A DNA stretch of 64,000 bases from Petrolisthes cinctipes (lineage: Eukaryota; Arthropoda; Malacostraca; Decapoda; Porcellanidae), in assembly GCA_033782935.1 (NCBI GenBank), contig JAWQEG010000135.1, positions 2,110,501-2,174,500 of the forward strand. Direction: 5' to 3'. Shown piece after piece: positions 33,401 to 45,800 of the stretch. A model generated the notes under the pieces. The model ran no database searches. It was not told the origin of the DNA and worked only from the letters and a program-made list of their open reading frames with translations. The stretch's first letter is position 1, and every line of letters starts with the position of its first letter. Made by a program: the position numbers and the translations under genes.

Positions 33401-35744
33401 GTACAGAAGATGCATGCACATATCGACTTTTGGGCACCTAAAAGATCGATTTTCAGTATGTTTTTGGCCTGTATTTTGAAAATACTCTAACACGGAGTAG
33501 GCATGTACAGATACCTTCTGGGACCTCTAAATATCGAATTTTCGGGTGTTTTGGGACTGAATTTGAGATATCGATTTTTTGGCACCTAAAATGTCGATTT
33601 TCAGCATGTTTTTAGCCTATATTTTGAAAATATTCTAGCACTGTGTAGGCATGTACAGATTGCTTCTGGGACCCCAAAATATTGAATTTTCGGGTGTTTT
33701 GAGCCTGAATTTGAGATATAAACGGGTACAGAAGATACATGCACATATTGACTTTGGGCATCTAAAATATCGATTTTCAGTATGTTTTTGGCCTGTATTT
33801 TGAAAATACTCTAACACGGAGTAGGCATGTACAGATACCTTCTGGGACCTCTAAATATCGAATTTTAGGGTGTTTTGGGACTGAATTTGAGATATCGATT
33901 TTTTGGCACCTAAAATGTCGATTTTCAGCATGTTTTTAGCCTATATTTTGAAAATATTCTAGCACTGTGTAGGCATGTACAGATTGCTTCTGGGACCCCA
34001 AAATATTGAATTTTCGGGTGTTTTGAGCCTGAATTTGAGATATAAACGGGTACTGAAGATGCATGCACATATCGACTTTTGTGCACCTAAAAGATCGATT
34101 TTCAGTATGTTTTGAGCATGTATTTTGAAAATACTCTAACACGGAGTAGGCATGTACATATCGCTTCTGGGACCCCTAAATATCGAATTTTCGGGTGTTT
34201 TGGGACTGAATTTGAGATATCGACTTTTTGGCACCTAAAAGATCGATTTTTAGCATGTTTTTAGCCTATATTTTGAAAATATTCTAGCACTGTACAGATT
34301 GCTTCTGGGACCCCAAAATATTGAATTTTCGGGTGTTTTGAGCCTGAATTTGAGATATAAACGGGTACAGAAGATACATGCAAATATTGACTTTGGTCAC
34401 CAAAAATATCGATTTTTAGCATGTTTTGGGCCTGAATTTTGAAAATACTCTAACACGGAGTAGGCATGTACAGATCGCTTCTGGGACCCCAAAATATCGA
34501 ATTTTCGGGTTTTTAGGGCCAGAATTTCAGATATAAACGGGTACAGAAGATGCATGCACATATCGACTTTTGGGCACCTAAAAGATCGATTTTCAGTATG
34601 TTTTTGGCCTGTATTTTGAAAATACTCTAACACGGAGTAGGCAAGTACAGATACCTTCTGGGACCTCTAAATATCGAATTTTCGGGTGTTTTGGAACTGA
34701 ATTTGAGATATCGATTTTTTGGCACCTAAAATGTCGATTTTTAGCATGTTTTTAGCCTATATTTTGAAAATATTCTAGCACTGTGTAGGCATGTACAGAT
34801 TGCTTCTGGGGCCCCAAAATATTGAATTTTCAGGTGTTTTGAGCCTGAATTTGAGATATAAACGGGTACAGAAGATACATGCACATATTGACTTTGGGCA
34901 TCTAAAATATCGATTTTCAGCATGTTTTGGGCCTGTATTTTGAAAATACTCTAACACTGAGTAGGCATGTACAGATTGCTTCTGGGACCCCAAAATATTG
35001 AATTTTCGGGTGTTTTGAGCCTGAATTTGAGATATAAACGGGTACTGAAGATGCATGCACATATCGACTTTTGTGCACCTAAAAGATCGATTTTCAGCAT
35101 GTTTTGGGCCTGTATTTTGAAAATACTCTAACACGGAGTAGGCATGTACAAATCGCTTCTGGGACCCCAAAATATCGAATTTTCGGGTGTTTAGGGCCAG
35201 AATTTGAGATATAAACGGGTACAGAAGATGCATGCACATATCGACTTTTGGGCACCTAAAAGATCGATTTTCAGTATGTTTTTGGCTTGTATTTTGAAAA
35301 TACTCTAACACGGAGTAGGCATGTACAGATACCTTCTGGGACCTCTAAATATCGAATTTTCGGGTGTTTTGGGACTGAATTTGAGATATCGATTTTTTGG
35401 CACCTAAAATGTCGATTTTTAGCATGTTTTTAGCCTATATTTTGAAAATATTCTAGCACTGTGTAGGCATGTACAGATTGCTTCTGGGACCCCAAAATAT
35501 TGAATTTTCGGGTGTTTTGAGCCTGAATTTGAGATATAAACGGGTACAGAAGATACATGCACATATTGACTTTGGGCATCTAAAATATCGATTTTCAGCA
35601 TGTTTTGGGCCTGTATTTTGAAAATACTCTAACACGGAGTAGGCATGTACAGATCGCTTCTGGGACCCCAAAATATCGAATTTTCGGGTGTTTAGGGCCA
35701 GAATTTGAGATATAAACGGGTACAGAAGATGCATGCACATATCG
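30448..35744 (+). repeat. Block P2, arm 2, containing an extra 1,178-bp internal copy
   Basis: Anchors lie at 30744, 31245, 31746, 32423, 32924, 33601, 33925, 34250, 34741 and 35419. About 30448-32658 matches 26450-28660 at offset 3,998. About 32616-35744 matches 27440-30568 at offset 5,176. The difference is 1,178 bp, exactly the spacing of the internally repeated pair 31746/32924 and 32423/33601. Both internal copies share gattttcaggtg after gggaccataaaat (about 31814, 32992), which arm 1 lacks, so the internal duplication is younger. Confidence 0.87.
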
Positions 35745-38018
35745 AGTTTTGGGCACCTAAAAGATCGATTTTCAGTATGTTTTGAGCATGTATTTTGAAA
35801 ATACTCTAACACGGAGTAGGCATGTACAGATCGCTTCTGCGACCCCTAAATATGAATTTTCGGGTGTTTTGGGACTGAATTTGAGATATCGACTTTTTGG
35901 CACCTAAAAGATCGATTTTTAGCATGTTTTTAGCCTATATTTTGAAAATATTCTAGCACTGTACAGATTGCTTCTGGGACCCCAAAATATTGAATTTTCG
36001 GGTGTTTTGAGCCTGAATTTGAGATATAAACGGGTACTGAAGATGCATGCACATATCGACTTTTGTGCACCTAAAAGATCGATTTTCAGTATGTTTTGAG
36101 CATGTATTTTGAAAATACTCTAACACGGAGTAGGCATGTACATATCGCTTCTGGGACCCCTAAATATCGAATTTTCGGGTGTTTTGGGACTGAATTTGAG
36201 ATATCGACTTTTTGGCACCTAAAAGATCGATTTTTAGCATGTTTTTAGCCTATATTTTGAAAATATTCTAGCACTGTACAGATTGCTTCTGGGACCCCAA
36301 AATATTGAATTTTCGGGTGTTTTGAGCCTGAATTTGAGATATAAACGGGTACAGAAGATACATGCAAATATTGACTTTGGTCACCAAAAATATCGATTTT
36401 TAGCATGTTTTGGGCCTGAATTTTGAAAATACTCTAACACGGAGTAGGCATGTACAGATCGCTTCTGGGACCCCAAAATATCGAATTTTCGGGTTTTTAG
36501 GGCCAGAATTTCAGATATAAACGGGTACAGAAGATGCATGCACATATCGACTTTTGGGCACCTAAAAGATCGATTTTCAGTATGTTTTTGGCCTGTATTT
36601 TGAAAATACTCTAACACGGAGTAGGCAAGTACAGATACCTTCTGGGACCTCTAAATATCGAATTTTCGGGTGTTTTGGAACTGAATTTGAGATATCGATT
36701 TTTTGGCACCTAAAATGTCGATTTTTAGCATGTTTTTAGCCTATATTTTGAAAATATTCTAGCACTGTGTAGGCATGTACAGATTGCTTCTGGGGCCCCA
36801 AAATATTGAATTTTCAGGTTTTTTGAGCCTGAATTTGAGATATAAACGGGTACAGAAGATACATGCACATATTGACTTTGGGCATCTAAAATATCGATTT
36901 TCAGCATGTTTTGGGCCTGTATTTTGAAAATACTCTAACACTGAGTAGGCATGTACAGATTGCTTCTGGGACCCCAAAATATTGAATTTTCGGGTGTTTT
37001 GAGCCTGAATTTGAGATATAAACGGGTACTGAAGATGCATGCACATATCGACTTTTGTGCACCTAAAAGATCGATTTTCAGCATGTTTTGGGCCTGTATT
37101 TTGAAAATACTCTAACACGGAGTAGGCATGTACAAATCGCTTCTGGGACCCCAAAATATCGAATTTTCGGGTGTTTAGGGCCAGAATTTGAGATATAAAC
37201 GGGTACAGAAGATGCATGCACATATCGACTTTTGGGCACCTAAAAGATCGATTTTCAGTATGTTTTTGGCTTGTATTTTGAAAATACTCTAACACGGAGT
37301 AGGCATGTACAGATACCTTCTGGGACCTCTAAATATCGAATTTTCGGGTGTTTTGGGACTGAATTTGAGATATCGATTTTTTGGCACCTAAAATGTCGAT
37401 TTTTAGCATGTTTTTAGCCTATATTTTGAAAATATTCTAGCACTGTGTAGGCATGTACAGATTGCTTCTGGGACCCCAAAATATTGAATTTTCGGGTGTT
37501 TTGAGCCTGAATTTGAGATATAAACGGGTACAGAAGATACATGCACATATTGACTTTGGGCATCTAAAATATCGATTTTCAGCATGTTTTGGGCCTGTAT
37601 TTTGAAAATACTCTAAAACTGAGTAGGCATGTACAGATCGCTTCTGGGACCCCAAAATATCGAATTTTCGGGTGTTTAGGGCCAGAATTTGAGATATAAA
37701 CGGGTACAGAAGATGCATGCACATATCGAGTTTTGGGCACCTAAAAGATCGATTTTCAGTATGTTTTGAGCATGTATTTTGAAAATACTCTAACACGGAG
37801 TAGGCATGTACAGATCGCTTCTGCGACCCCTAAATATGAATTTTCGGGTGTTTTGGGACTGAATTTGAGATATCGACTTTTTGGCACCTAAAAGATCGAT
37901 TTTTAGCATGTTTTTAGCCTATATTTTGAAAATATTCTAGCACTGTACAGATTGCTTCTGGGACCCCAAAATATTGAATTTTCGGGTGTTTTGAGCCTGA
38001 ATTTGAGATATAAACGGG
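33977..38018 (+). repeat. 1,984-bp tandem duplication
   Basis: Anchors 34250, 34741, 35419 and 35919 recur at 36234, 36725, 37403 and 37903. Both arms carry gcaagtacagatacc, tctggggcccc, ttttggaactg and ctgcgacccctaaatatg (about 35838, 37822). Matching runs from about 33977-36034 to 35961-38018, so the arms abut. At about 38019 the second arm switches to cgggtacaaaagatgcatg. Differences seen include ttcaggttttttgag (about 36815) against ttcaggtgttttgag. The left part overlaps the end of P2 arm 2. Confidence 0.88.
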
Positions 38019-41000
38019 TACAAAAGATGCATGCACATATCGACTTTTGGGCACCTAAAAGATCGATTTTCAGTATGTTTTTGGCCTGTATTTTGAAAAT
38101 ACTCTAACACGGAGTAGGCATGTACAGATACCTTCTGGGACCTCTAAATATCGAATTTTCGGGTGTTTTGGGACTGAATTTGAGATATCGATTTTTTGAC
38201 ACCTAAAATGTCGATTTTTAGCATGTTTTTAGCCTATATTTTGAAAATATTCTAGCACTGTGTAGGCATGTACAGATTGCTTCAGGGACCCCAAAATATT
38301 GAATTTTCGGGTGTTTTGAGCCTGAATTTGAGATATAAACGGGTACAGAAGATACATGCACATATTGACTTTGGGCATCTAAAATATCGATTTTCAGCAT
38401 GTTTTGGGCCTGTATTTTGAAAATACTCTAACACTGAGTAGGCATGTACAGATTGCTTCTGGGACCCCAAAATATCGAATTTTCGGGTGTTTTGAGCCTG
38501 AATTTGAGATATAAACGGGTACTGAAGATGCATGCACATATCGACTTTTGGGCACCTAAAAGATCGATTTTCAGTATGTTTTAAGCATGTATTTTTAAAA
38601 TACTCTAACACGGAGTAGGCATGTACAGATCGCTTGTGGGACCCCTAAATATCGAATTTTCGGGTGTTTTGGGACTGAATTTGAGATATCGACTTTTTGA
38701 CACCTAAAAGATCGATTTTTAGCATGTTTTTAGCCTATATTTTGAAAATATTCTAGCACTGTACGGATTGCTTCTGGGACCCCAAAATATTGAATTTTCG
38801 TGTGTTTTGAGCCTTAATTTGAGTTATAAACGGGTACAGAAGATTCATGCACATATTGACTTTGGGCATCTAAAATATCGATTTTCAGCATGTTTTGGGC
38901 CTGTATTTTGAAAATACTCTAACACTGAGTAGGCATGTACAGATTGCTTCTGGGACCCCAAAATATTGAATTTTCGGGTGTTTTGAGCCTGAATTTGAGA
39001 TATAAACGGGTACAGAAGATGCATGCACATATTGACTTTGGGCATCTAAAATATCGATTTTCAGCATGTTTTGGGCCTGTATTTTGAAAATACTCTAACA
39101 CTGAGTAGGCATGTACAGATTGCTTCTGGGACCCCAAAATATTGAATTTTCCGGTGTTTTGAGCCTGAATTTGAGATATAAACGGGTACTGAAGATGCAT
39201 GCACATATCGACTTTTGTGCACCTAAAAGATCGATTTTCAGTATGTTTTGAGCATGTATTTTGAAAATACTCTAACACGGAGTAGGCATGTACAGATCGC
39301 TTCTGGGACCCCTAAATATCGAATTTTCGGGTGTTTTGGGACTGAATTTGAGATATCGACTTTTTGGCACCTAAAAGATCGATTTTTAGCATGTTTTTAG
39401 CCTATATTTTGAAAATATTCTAGCACTGTACAGATTGCTTCTGGGACCCCAAAATATTGAATTTTCGGGTGTTTTGAGCCTGAATTTGAGATATAAACGG
39501 GTACAGAAGATACATGCACATATTGACTTTGGGCACCAAAAATATCGATTTTCAGCATGTTTTTGGCCTGTATTTTGAAAATACTCTAACACGGAGTAGG
39601 CATGTACAGATACCTTCTGGGACCTCTAAATATCGAATTTTCGGGTGTTTTGGGACTGAATTTGAGATATCGATTTTTTGGCACCTTAAAAGTCGATTTT
39701 TAGCATGTTTTTAGCCTATATTTTAAAAATATTCTAGCACTGTGTAGGCATGTACAGATTGCTTCTGGGACCCCAAAATATTGAATTTTCGGGTGTTTTG
39801 AGCCTGAATTTGAGATATAAACGGGTACAGAAGATACATGCACATATTGACTTTGGGCACCAAAAATATCGATTTTCAGCATGTTTTGGGCCTGAATTTT
39901 GAAAATACTCTAACACGGAGTAGGCATGTACAGATCGCTTCTGGGACCCCAAAACATCGAATTTTCGGGTGTTTAGGGCCAGAATTTGAGATATAAACGG
40001 GTAAAGAAGATGCATGCACATATCGACTTTTGGGCACCTAAAAGATCGATTTTCAGTATGTTTTTGGCCTGTATTTTGAAAATACTCTAACACGGAGTAG
40101 GCATGTACAGATACCTTCTGGGACCTCTACATATCGAATTTTCGGGTGTTTTAGGACTGAATTTGAGATATCGACTTTTTGGCACCTAAAAGATCGATTT
40201 TTAGCATGTTTTTAGCCTATATTTTGAAAATATTCTAGCACTGAGTAGGCATGTACAGATTGCTTCTGGGACCCCAAAATATTGAATTTTCGGGTGTTTT
40301 GAGCCTGAATTTGAGATATAAACGGGTACTGAAGATGCATGCACATATCGACTTTTGTGCACCTAAAAGATCGATTTTCAGTATGTTTCGAGCATGTATT
40401 TTGAAAATACTCTAACACGGAGTAGGCATGTACAGATCGCTTCTGGGACCCCTAAATATCGAATTTTCGGGTGTTTTGAGCCTGAATTTGAGATATAAAC
40501 GGGTACTGAAGATGCATGCACATATCGACTTTTGTGCACCTAAAAGATCGATTTTCAGTATGTTTCGAGCATGTATTTTGAAAATACTCTAACACGGAGT
40601 AGGCATGTACAGATCGCTTCTGGGACCCCTAAATATCGAATTTTCGGGTGTTTTGGGACTGAATTTGAGATATCGACTTTTTGGCACCTAAAAGATCGAT
40701 TTTTAGCATGTTTTTAACCTATATTTTGAAAATATTCTAGCACTGAGTAGGCATGTACAGATTGCTTCTGGGACCCCAAAATATTGAATTTTAGGGTGTT
40801 TTGACCCTGAATTTGAGATATAAACGGGTACAGAAGATACATGCACATATTGACTTTGGGCACCAAAAATATCGATTTTCAGCATGTTTTGGGCCTGAAT
40901 TTTGAAAATACTCTAACACGGAGTAGGCATCTACAGATCGCTTCTGGGACCCCAAAATATCGAATTTTCGGGTGTTTTGAGCCTGAATTTGAGATATAAA

Positions 41001-42883
41001 CGGGTACTGAAGATGCATGCACATATCGACTTTTGTGCACCTAAAAGATCGATTTTCAGTATGTTTTGAGCATGAATTTTGAAAATACTTTAACACGGAG
41101 TAGGCATGTACAAATCGCTTCTGGGACCCCAAAATATCGAATTTTCGGGTGTTTAGGGCCAGAATTTGAGATATAAACGGGTACAGAAGATGCATGCACA
41201 TATCGACTTTTGGGCACCTAAAAGATCGATTTTCAGTATGTTTTTGGCCTGTATTTTGAAAATACTCTAACACGGAGTAGGCATGTACAGATACCTTCTG
41301 GGACCTCTAAATATCGAATTTTCGGGTGTTTTGGGACTGAATTTGAGATATCGATTTTTTGGCACCTAAAATGTCGATTTTTAGCATGTTTTTAGCCTAT
41401 ATTTTGAAAATATTCTAGCACTGTGTAATCATGTACAGATTGCATCTGGGACCCCAAAATATTGAATTTTCGGGTGTTTTGAGCCTGAATTTAAGATATA
41501 AACGGGTACAGAAGATACATGCAAATATTGACTTTGGTCACCAAAAATATCGATTTTCAGCATGTTTTGGGCCTGTATTTTGAAAATACTCTAACACGGA
41601 GTAGTCATGTACAGATCGCTTCTGGGACCCCAAAATATCGAATTTTCGGGTGTTTAGGGCCAGAATTTGAGATATAAACGGGTACAGAAGATGCATGCAC
41701 ATATCGACTTTTGGGCACCTAAAAGATCGATTTTCAGTATGTTTTTGGCCTGTATTTTGAAAATACTCTAACACGGAGTAGGCATGTACAGATACCTTCT
41801 GGGACCTCTACATATCGAATTTTCGGGTGTTTTAGGACTGAATTTGAGATATCGACTTTTTGGCACCTAAAAGATCGATTTTTAGCATGTTTTTAGCCTA
41901 TATTTTGAAAATATTCTAGCACTGAGTAGGCATGTACAGATTGCTTCTGGGACCCCAAAATATTGAATTTTCGGGTGTTTTGAGCCTGAATTTGAGATAT
42001 AAACGGGTACAGAAGATACATGCACATATTGACTTTGGGCATCTAAAATATCGATTTTCAGCATGTTTTGGGCCTGTATTTTGATAATACTCTAACACTG
42101 AGTAGGCATGTACAGATCGCTTCTGGGACCCCAAAATATCGAATTTTCGGGTGTTTAGGGCCAGAATTTGAGATATAAACGGGTACAGAAGATGCATGCA
42201 CATATCGACTTTTGGGCACCTAAAAGATCGATTTTCAGTATGTTTTTGGCCTGTATTTTGAAAATACTCTAACACGGAGTAGGCATGTACAGATACCTTC
42301 TGGGACCTCTACATATCGAATTTTCGGGTGTTTTAGGACTGAATTTGAGATATCGACTTTTTGGCACCTAAAAGATCGATTTTTAGCATGTTTTTAGCCT
42401 ATATTTTGAAAATATTCTAGCACTGAGTAGGCATGTACAGATTGCTTCTGGGACCCCAAAATATTGAATTTTCGGGTGTTTTGAGCCTGAATTTGAGATA
42501 TAAACGGGTACAGAAGATACATGCACATATTGACTTTGGGCATCTAAAATACCGATTTTCAGCATGTTTTGGGCCTGTATTTTGATAATACTCTAACACT
42601 GAGTAGGCATGTACAGATTGCTTCTGGGACCCAAAAATATTGAATTTTCGGGTGTTTTGAGCCTGAATTTGAGATATAAACGGGTACTGAAGATGCATGC
42701 ACATATCGACTTTTGTGCACCTAAAAGATCGATTTTCAGTATGTTTCGAGCATGTATTTTGAAAATACTCTAACACGGAGTAGGCATGTACAGATCGCTT
42801 CTGGGACCCCTAAATATCGAATTTTCGGGTGTTTTGGGACTGAATTTGAGATATCGACTTTTTGGCACCTAAAAGATTGATTT
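38019..42883 (+). repeat. HOR tract with mixed units and local monomer duplication
   Basis: Anchors lie at 38218, 38719, 39386, 39700, 40201, 40703, 41381, 41882 and 42383; lengths are 501, 667, 314, 501, 502, 678, 501, 501 and 501. About 37980-38750 is colinear with 44955-45725 (offset 6,975; markers gcttcagggacc and tttttgacacc). The monomer at about 38765-38925 is unusually divergent (gtacggattg, ttcgtgtgttttgag, gagttataaacgg, gattcatgc). The A2 at 39700 reads accttaaaagtcg. Confidence 0.84.
40266..40619 (+). repeat. Local tandem duplication of one 177-bp C monomer
   Basis: Two neighbouring monomers both carry gtactgaagatgcatgcac and the rare tatgtttcgagcatg (about 40382 and 40559, 177 bp apart). 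The second begins gggacccctaaatatcg, the opening normally seen in A, so its start is chimeric. The unit is 502 bp but is A-C-C rather than A-B-C. The same gtttcgagc variant appears once more at about 42743. Confidence 0.82.
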
Positions 42884-45800
42884 TTAGCATGTTTTTAGCC
42901 TATATTTTGAAAATATTCTAGCAGTGAGTAGGCATGTACAGATTGCTTCTGGGACCCCAAAATATTGAATTTTCGGGTGTTTTGACCATGAATTTGAGAT
43001 ATAAACGGGTACAGAAGATACATGCAAATATTGACTTTGGTCACCAAAAATATCGATTTTTAGCATGTTTTGGGCCTGAATTTTGAAAATACTCTAACAC
43101 GGAGTAGGCATGTACAGATCACTTCTGGGACCCCAAAATATCGAATTTTCGGGTTTTTAGGGCTAGAATTTGAGATATAAACGGGTACAGAAGATGCATG
43201 CACATATCGACTTTTGGGCACCTAAAAGATCGATTTTCAGTATGTTTTTGGCATGTATTTTGAAAATACTCTAACACGGAGTAGGCAAGTACAGATACCT
43301 TCTGGGACCTCTAAATATCGAATTTTCGGGTGTTTTGGGACTGAATTTGAGATATCGATTTTTTGGCACCTAAAATGTCGATTTTTAGCATGTTTTTAGC
43401 CTATATTTTGAAAATATTCTAGCACTGTGTAGGCATGTACAGATTGCTTCTGGGACCCCAAAATATTGAATTTTCGGGTGTTTTGAGCCTGAATTTGAGA
43501 TATAAACGGGTACAGAAGATACATGCACATATTGACTTTGGGCATCTAAAATATCGATTTTCAGCATGTTTTGGGCCTGTATTTTGAAAATACTCTAACA
43601 CTGAGTAGGCATGTACAGATTGCTTCTGGGACCCCAAAATATTGAATTTTCGGGTGTTTTGAGCCTGAATTTGAGATATAAACGGGTACTGAAGATGCAT
43701 GCACATATCGACTTTTGTGCACCTAAAAGATCGATTTTCAGTATGTTTTGAGCATGTATTTTGAAAATACTCTAACACGGAGTAGGCATGTACAGATCGC
43801 TTCTGGGACCCCTAAATATCGAATTTTCGGGTGTTTTGGGACTGAATTTGAGATATCGACTTTTTGGCACCTAAAAGATCGATTTTTAGCATGTTTTTAG
43901 CCTATATTTTGAAAATATTCTAGCACTGTACAGATTGCTTCTGGGACCCCAAAATATTGAATTTTCGGGTGTTTTGAGCCTGAATTTGAGATATAAACGG
44001 GTACAGAAGATACATGCACATATTGACTTTGGGCACCAAAAATATCGATTTTCAGCATGTTTTGGGCCTGTATTTTGAAAATACTCTAACACGGAGTAGG
44101 CATGTACAAATCGCTTCTGGGACCCCAAAATATCGAATTTTCGGGTGTTTAGGGCCAGAATTTGAGATATAAACGGGTACAGAAAATGCATGCACATATC
44201 GACTTTTGGGCACCTAAAAGATCGATTTTCAGTATGTTTTTGGCTTGTATTTTGAAAATACTCTAACACGGAGTAGGCATGTACAGATACCTTCTGGGAC
44301 CTCTAAATATCGAATTTTCGGGTGTTTTGGGACTGAATTTGAGATATCGATTTTTTGGCACCTAAAATGTCGATTTTTAGCATGTTTTTAGCCTATATTT
44401 TGAAAATATTCTAGCACTGTGTAGGCATGTACAGATTGCTTCTGGGACCCCAAAATATTGAATTTTCGAGTGTTTTGAGCCTGAATTTGAGATATAAACG
44501 GGTACAGAAGATACATGCACATATTGACTTTGGGCATCTAAAATATCGATTTTCAGCATGTTTTGGGCCTGTATTTTGAAAATACTCTAACACGGAGTAG
44601 GCATGTACTGATCGCTTCTGGGACCCCAAAATATCGAATTTTAGGGTGTTTAGGGCCAGAATTTGAGATATAAACGGGTACAGAAGATGCATGCACATAT
44701 CGACTTTTGGGCACCTAAAAGATCGATTTTCAGTATGTTTTTGGCCTGTATTTTGAAAATACTCTAACACGGAGTAGGCATGTACAGATACCTTCTGGGA
44801 CCTCTAAATATCGAATTTTCGGGTGTTTTGGGACTGAATTTGAGATATCGACTTTTTGGCACCTAAAAGATCGATTTTTTGCAAGTTTTTAGCCTATATT
44901 TTGAAAATATTCTAGCACTGTACAGATTGCTTCTGGGACCCTAAAATATTTAATTTTCGGGTGTTTTGAGCCTGAATTAGAGATATAAACGGGTACAGAA
45001 GATGCATGCACATATCGACTTTTGGGCACCTAAAAGATCGATTTTCAGTATGTTTTTGGCCTGTATTTTGAAAATACTCTAACACGGAGTAGGCATGTAC
45101 AGATACCTTCTGGGACCCCTAAATATCGAATTTTCGGGTGTTTTGGGACTGAATTTGAGATATCGATTTTTTGACACCTAAAATGTCGTTTTTTAGCATG
45201 TTTTTAGCCTATATTTTGAAAATATTCTAGCACTGTGTAGGCATGTACAGATTGCTTCAGGGACCCAAAAATATTGAATTTTCGGGTGTTTTGAGCCTGA
45301 ATTTGAGATATAAACGGGTACAGAAGATACATGCACATATTGACTTTGGGCATCTAAAATATCGATTTTCAGCATGTTTTGGGCCTGTATTTTGAAAATA
45401 CTCTAACACTGAGTAGGCATGTACAGATTGCTTCTGGGACCCCAAAATATCGAATTTTCGGGTGTTTTGAGCCTGAATTTGAGATATAAACGGGTACTGA
45501 AGATGCATGCACATATCGACTTTTGTGCACCTAAAAGATCGATTTTCAGTATGTTTTAAGCATGTATTTTGAAAATACTCTAACACGGAGTAGGCATGTA
45601 CAGATCGCTTCTGGGACCCCTAAATATCGAATTTTCGGGTGTTTTGGGACTGAATTTGAGATATCGACTTTTTGACACCTAAAAGATCGATTTTTAGCAT
45701 GTTTTTAGCCTATATTTTGAAGATATTCTAGCACTGAGTAGGCATGTACAGATTGCTTCTGGGACCCCAAAATATTGAATTTTCGGGTGTTTTGAGCCTG

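Noticed and set aside
1..38018. Assembly artefact as an explanation for near-identical blocks.
   Set aside because: Not excluded, but each pair of copies carries its own private substitutions and small indels (for example 9339, 11951, 36815). Exact stitching errors would not normally produce these. Spanning reads would settle it.
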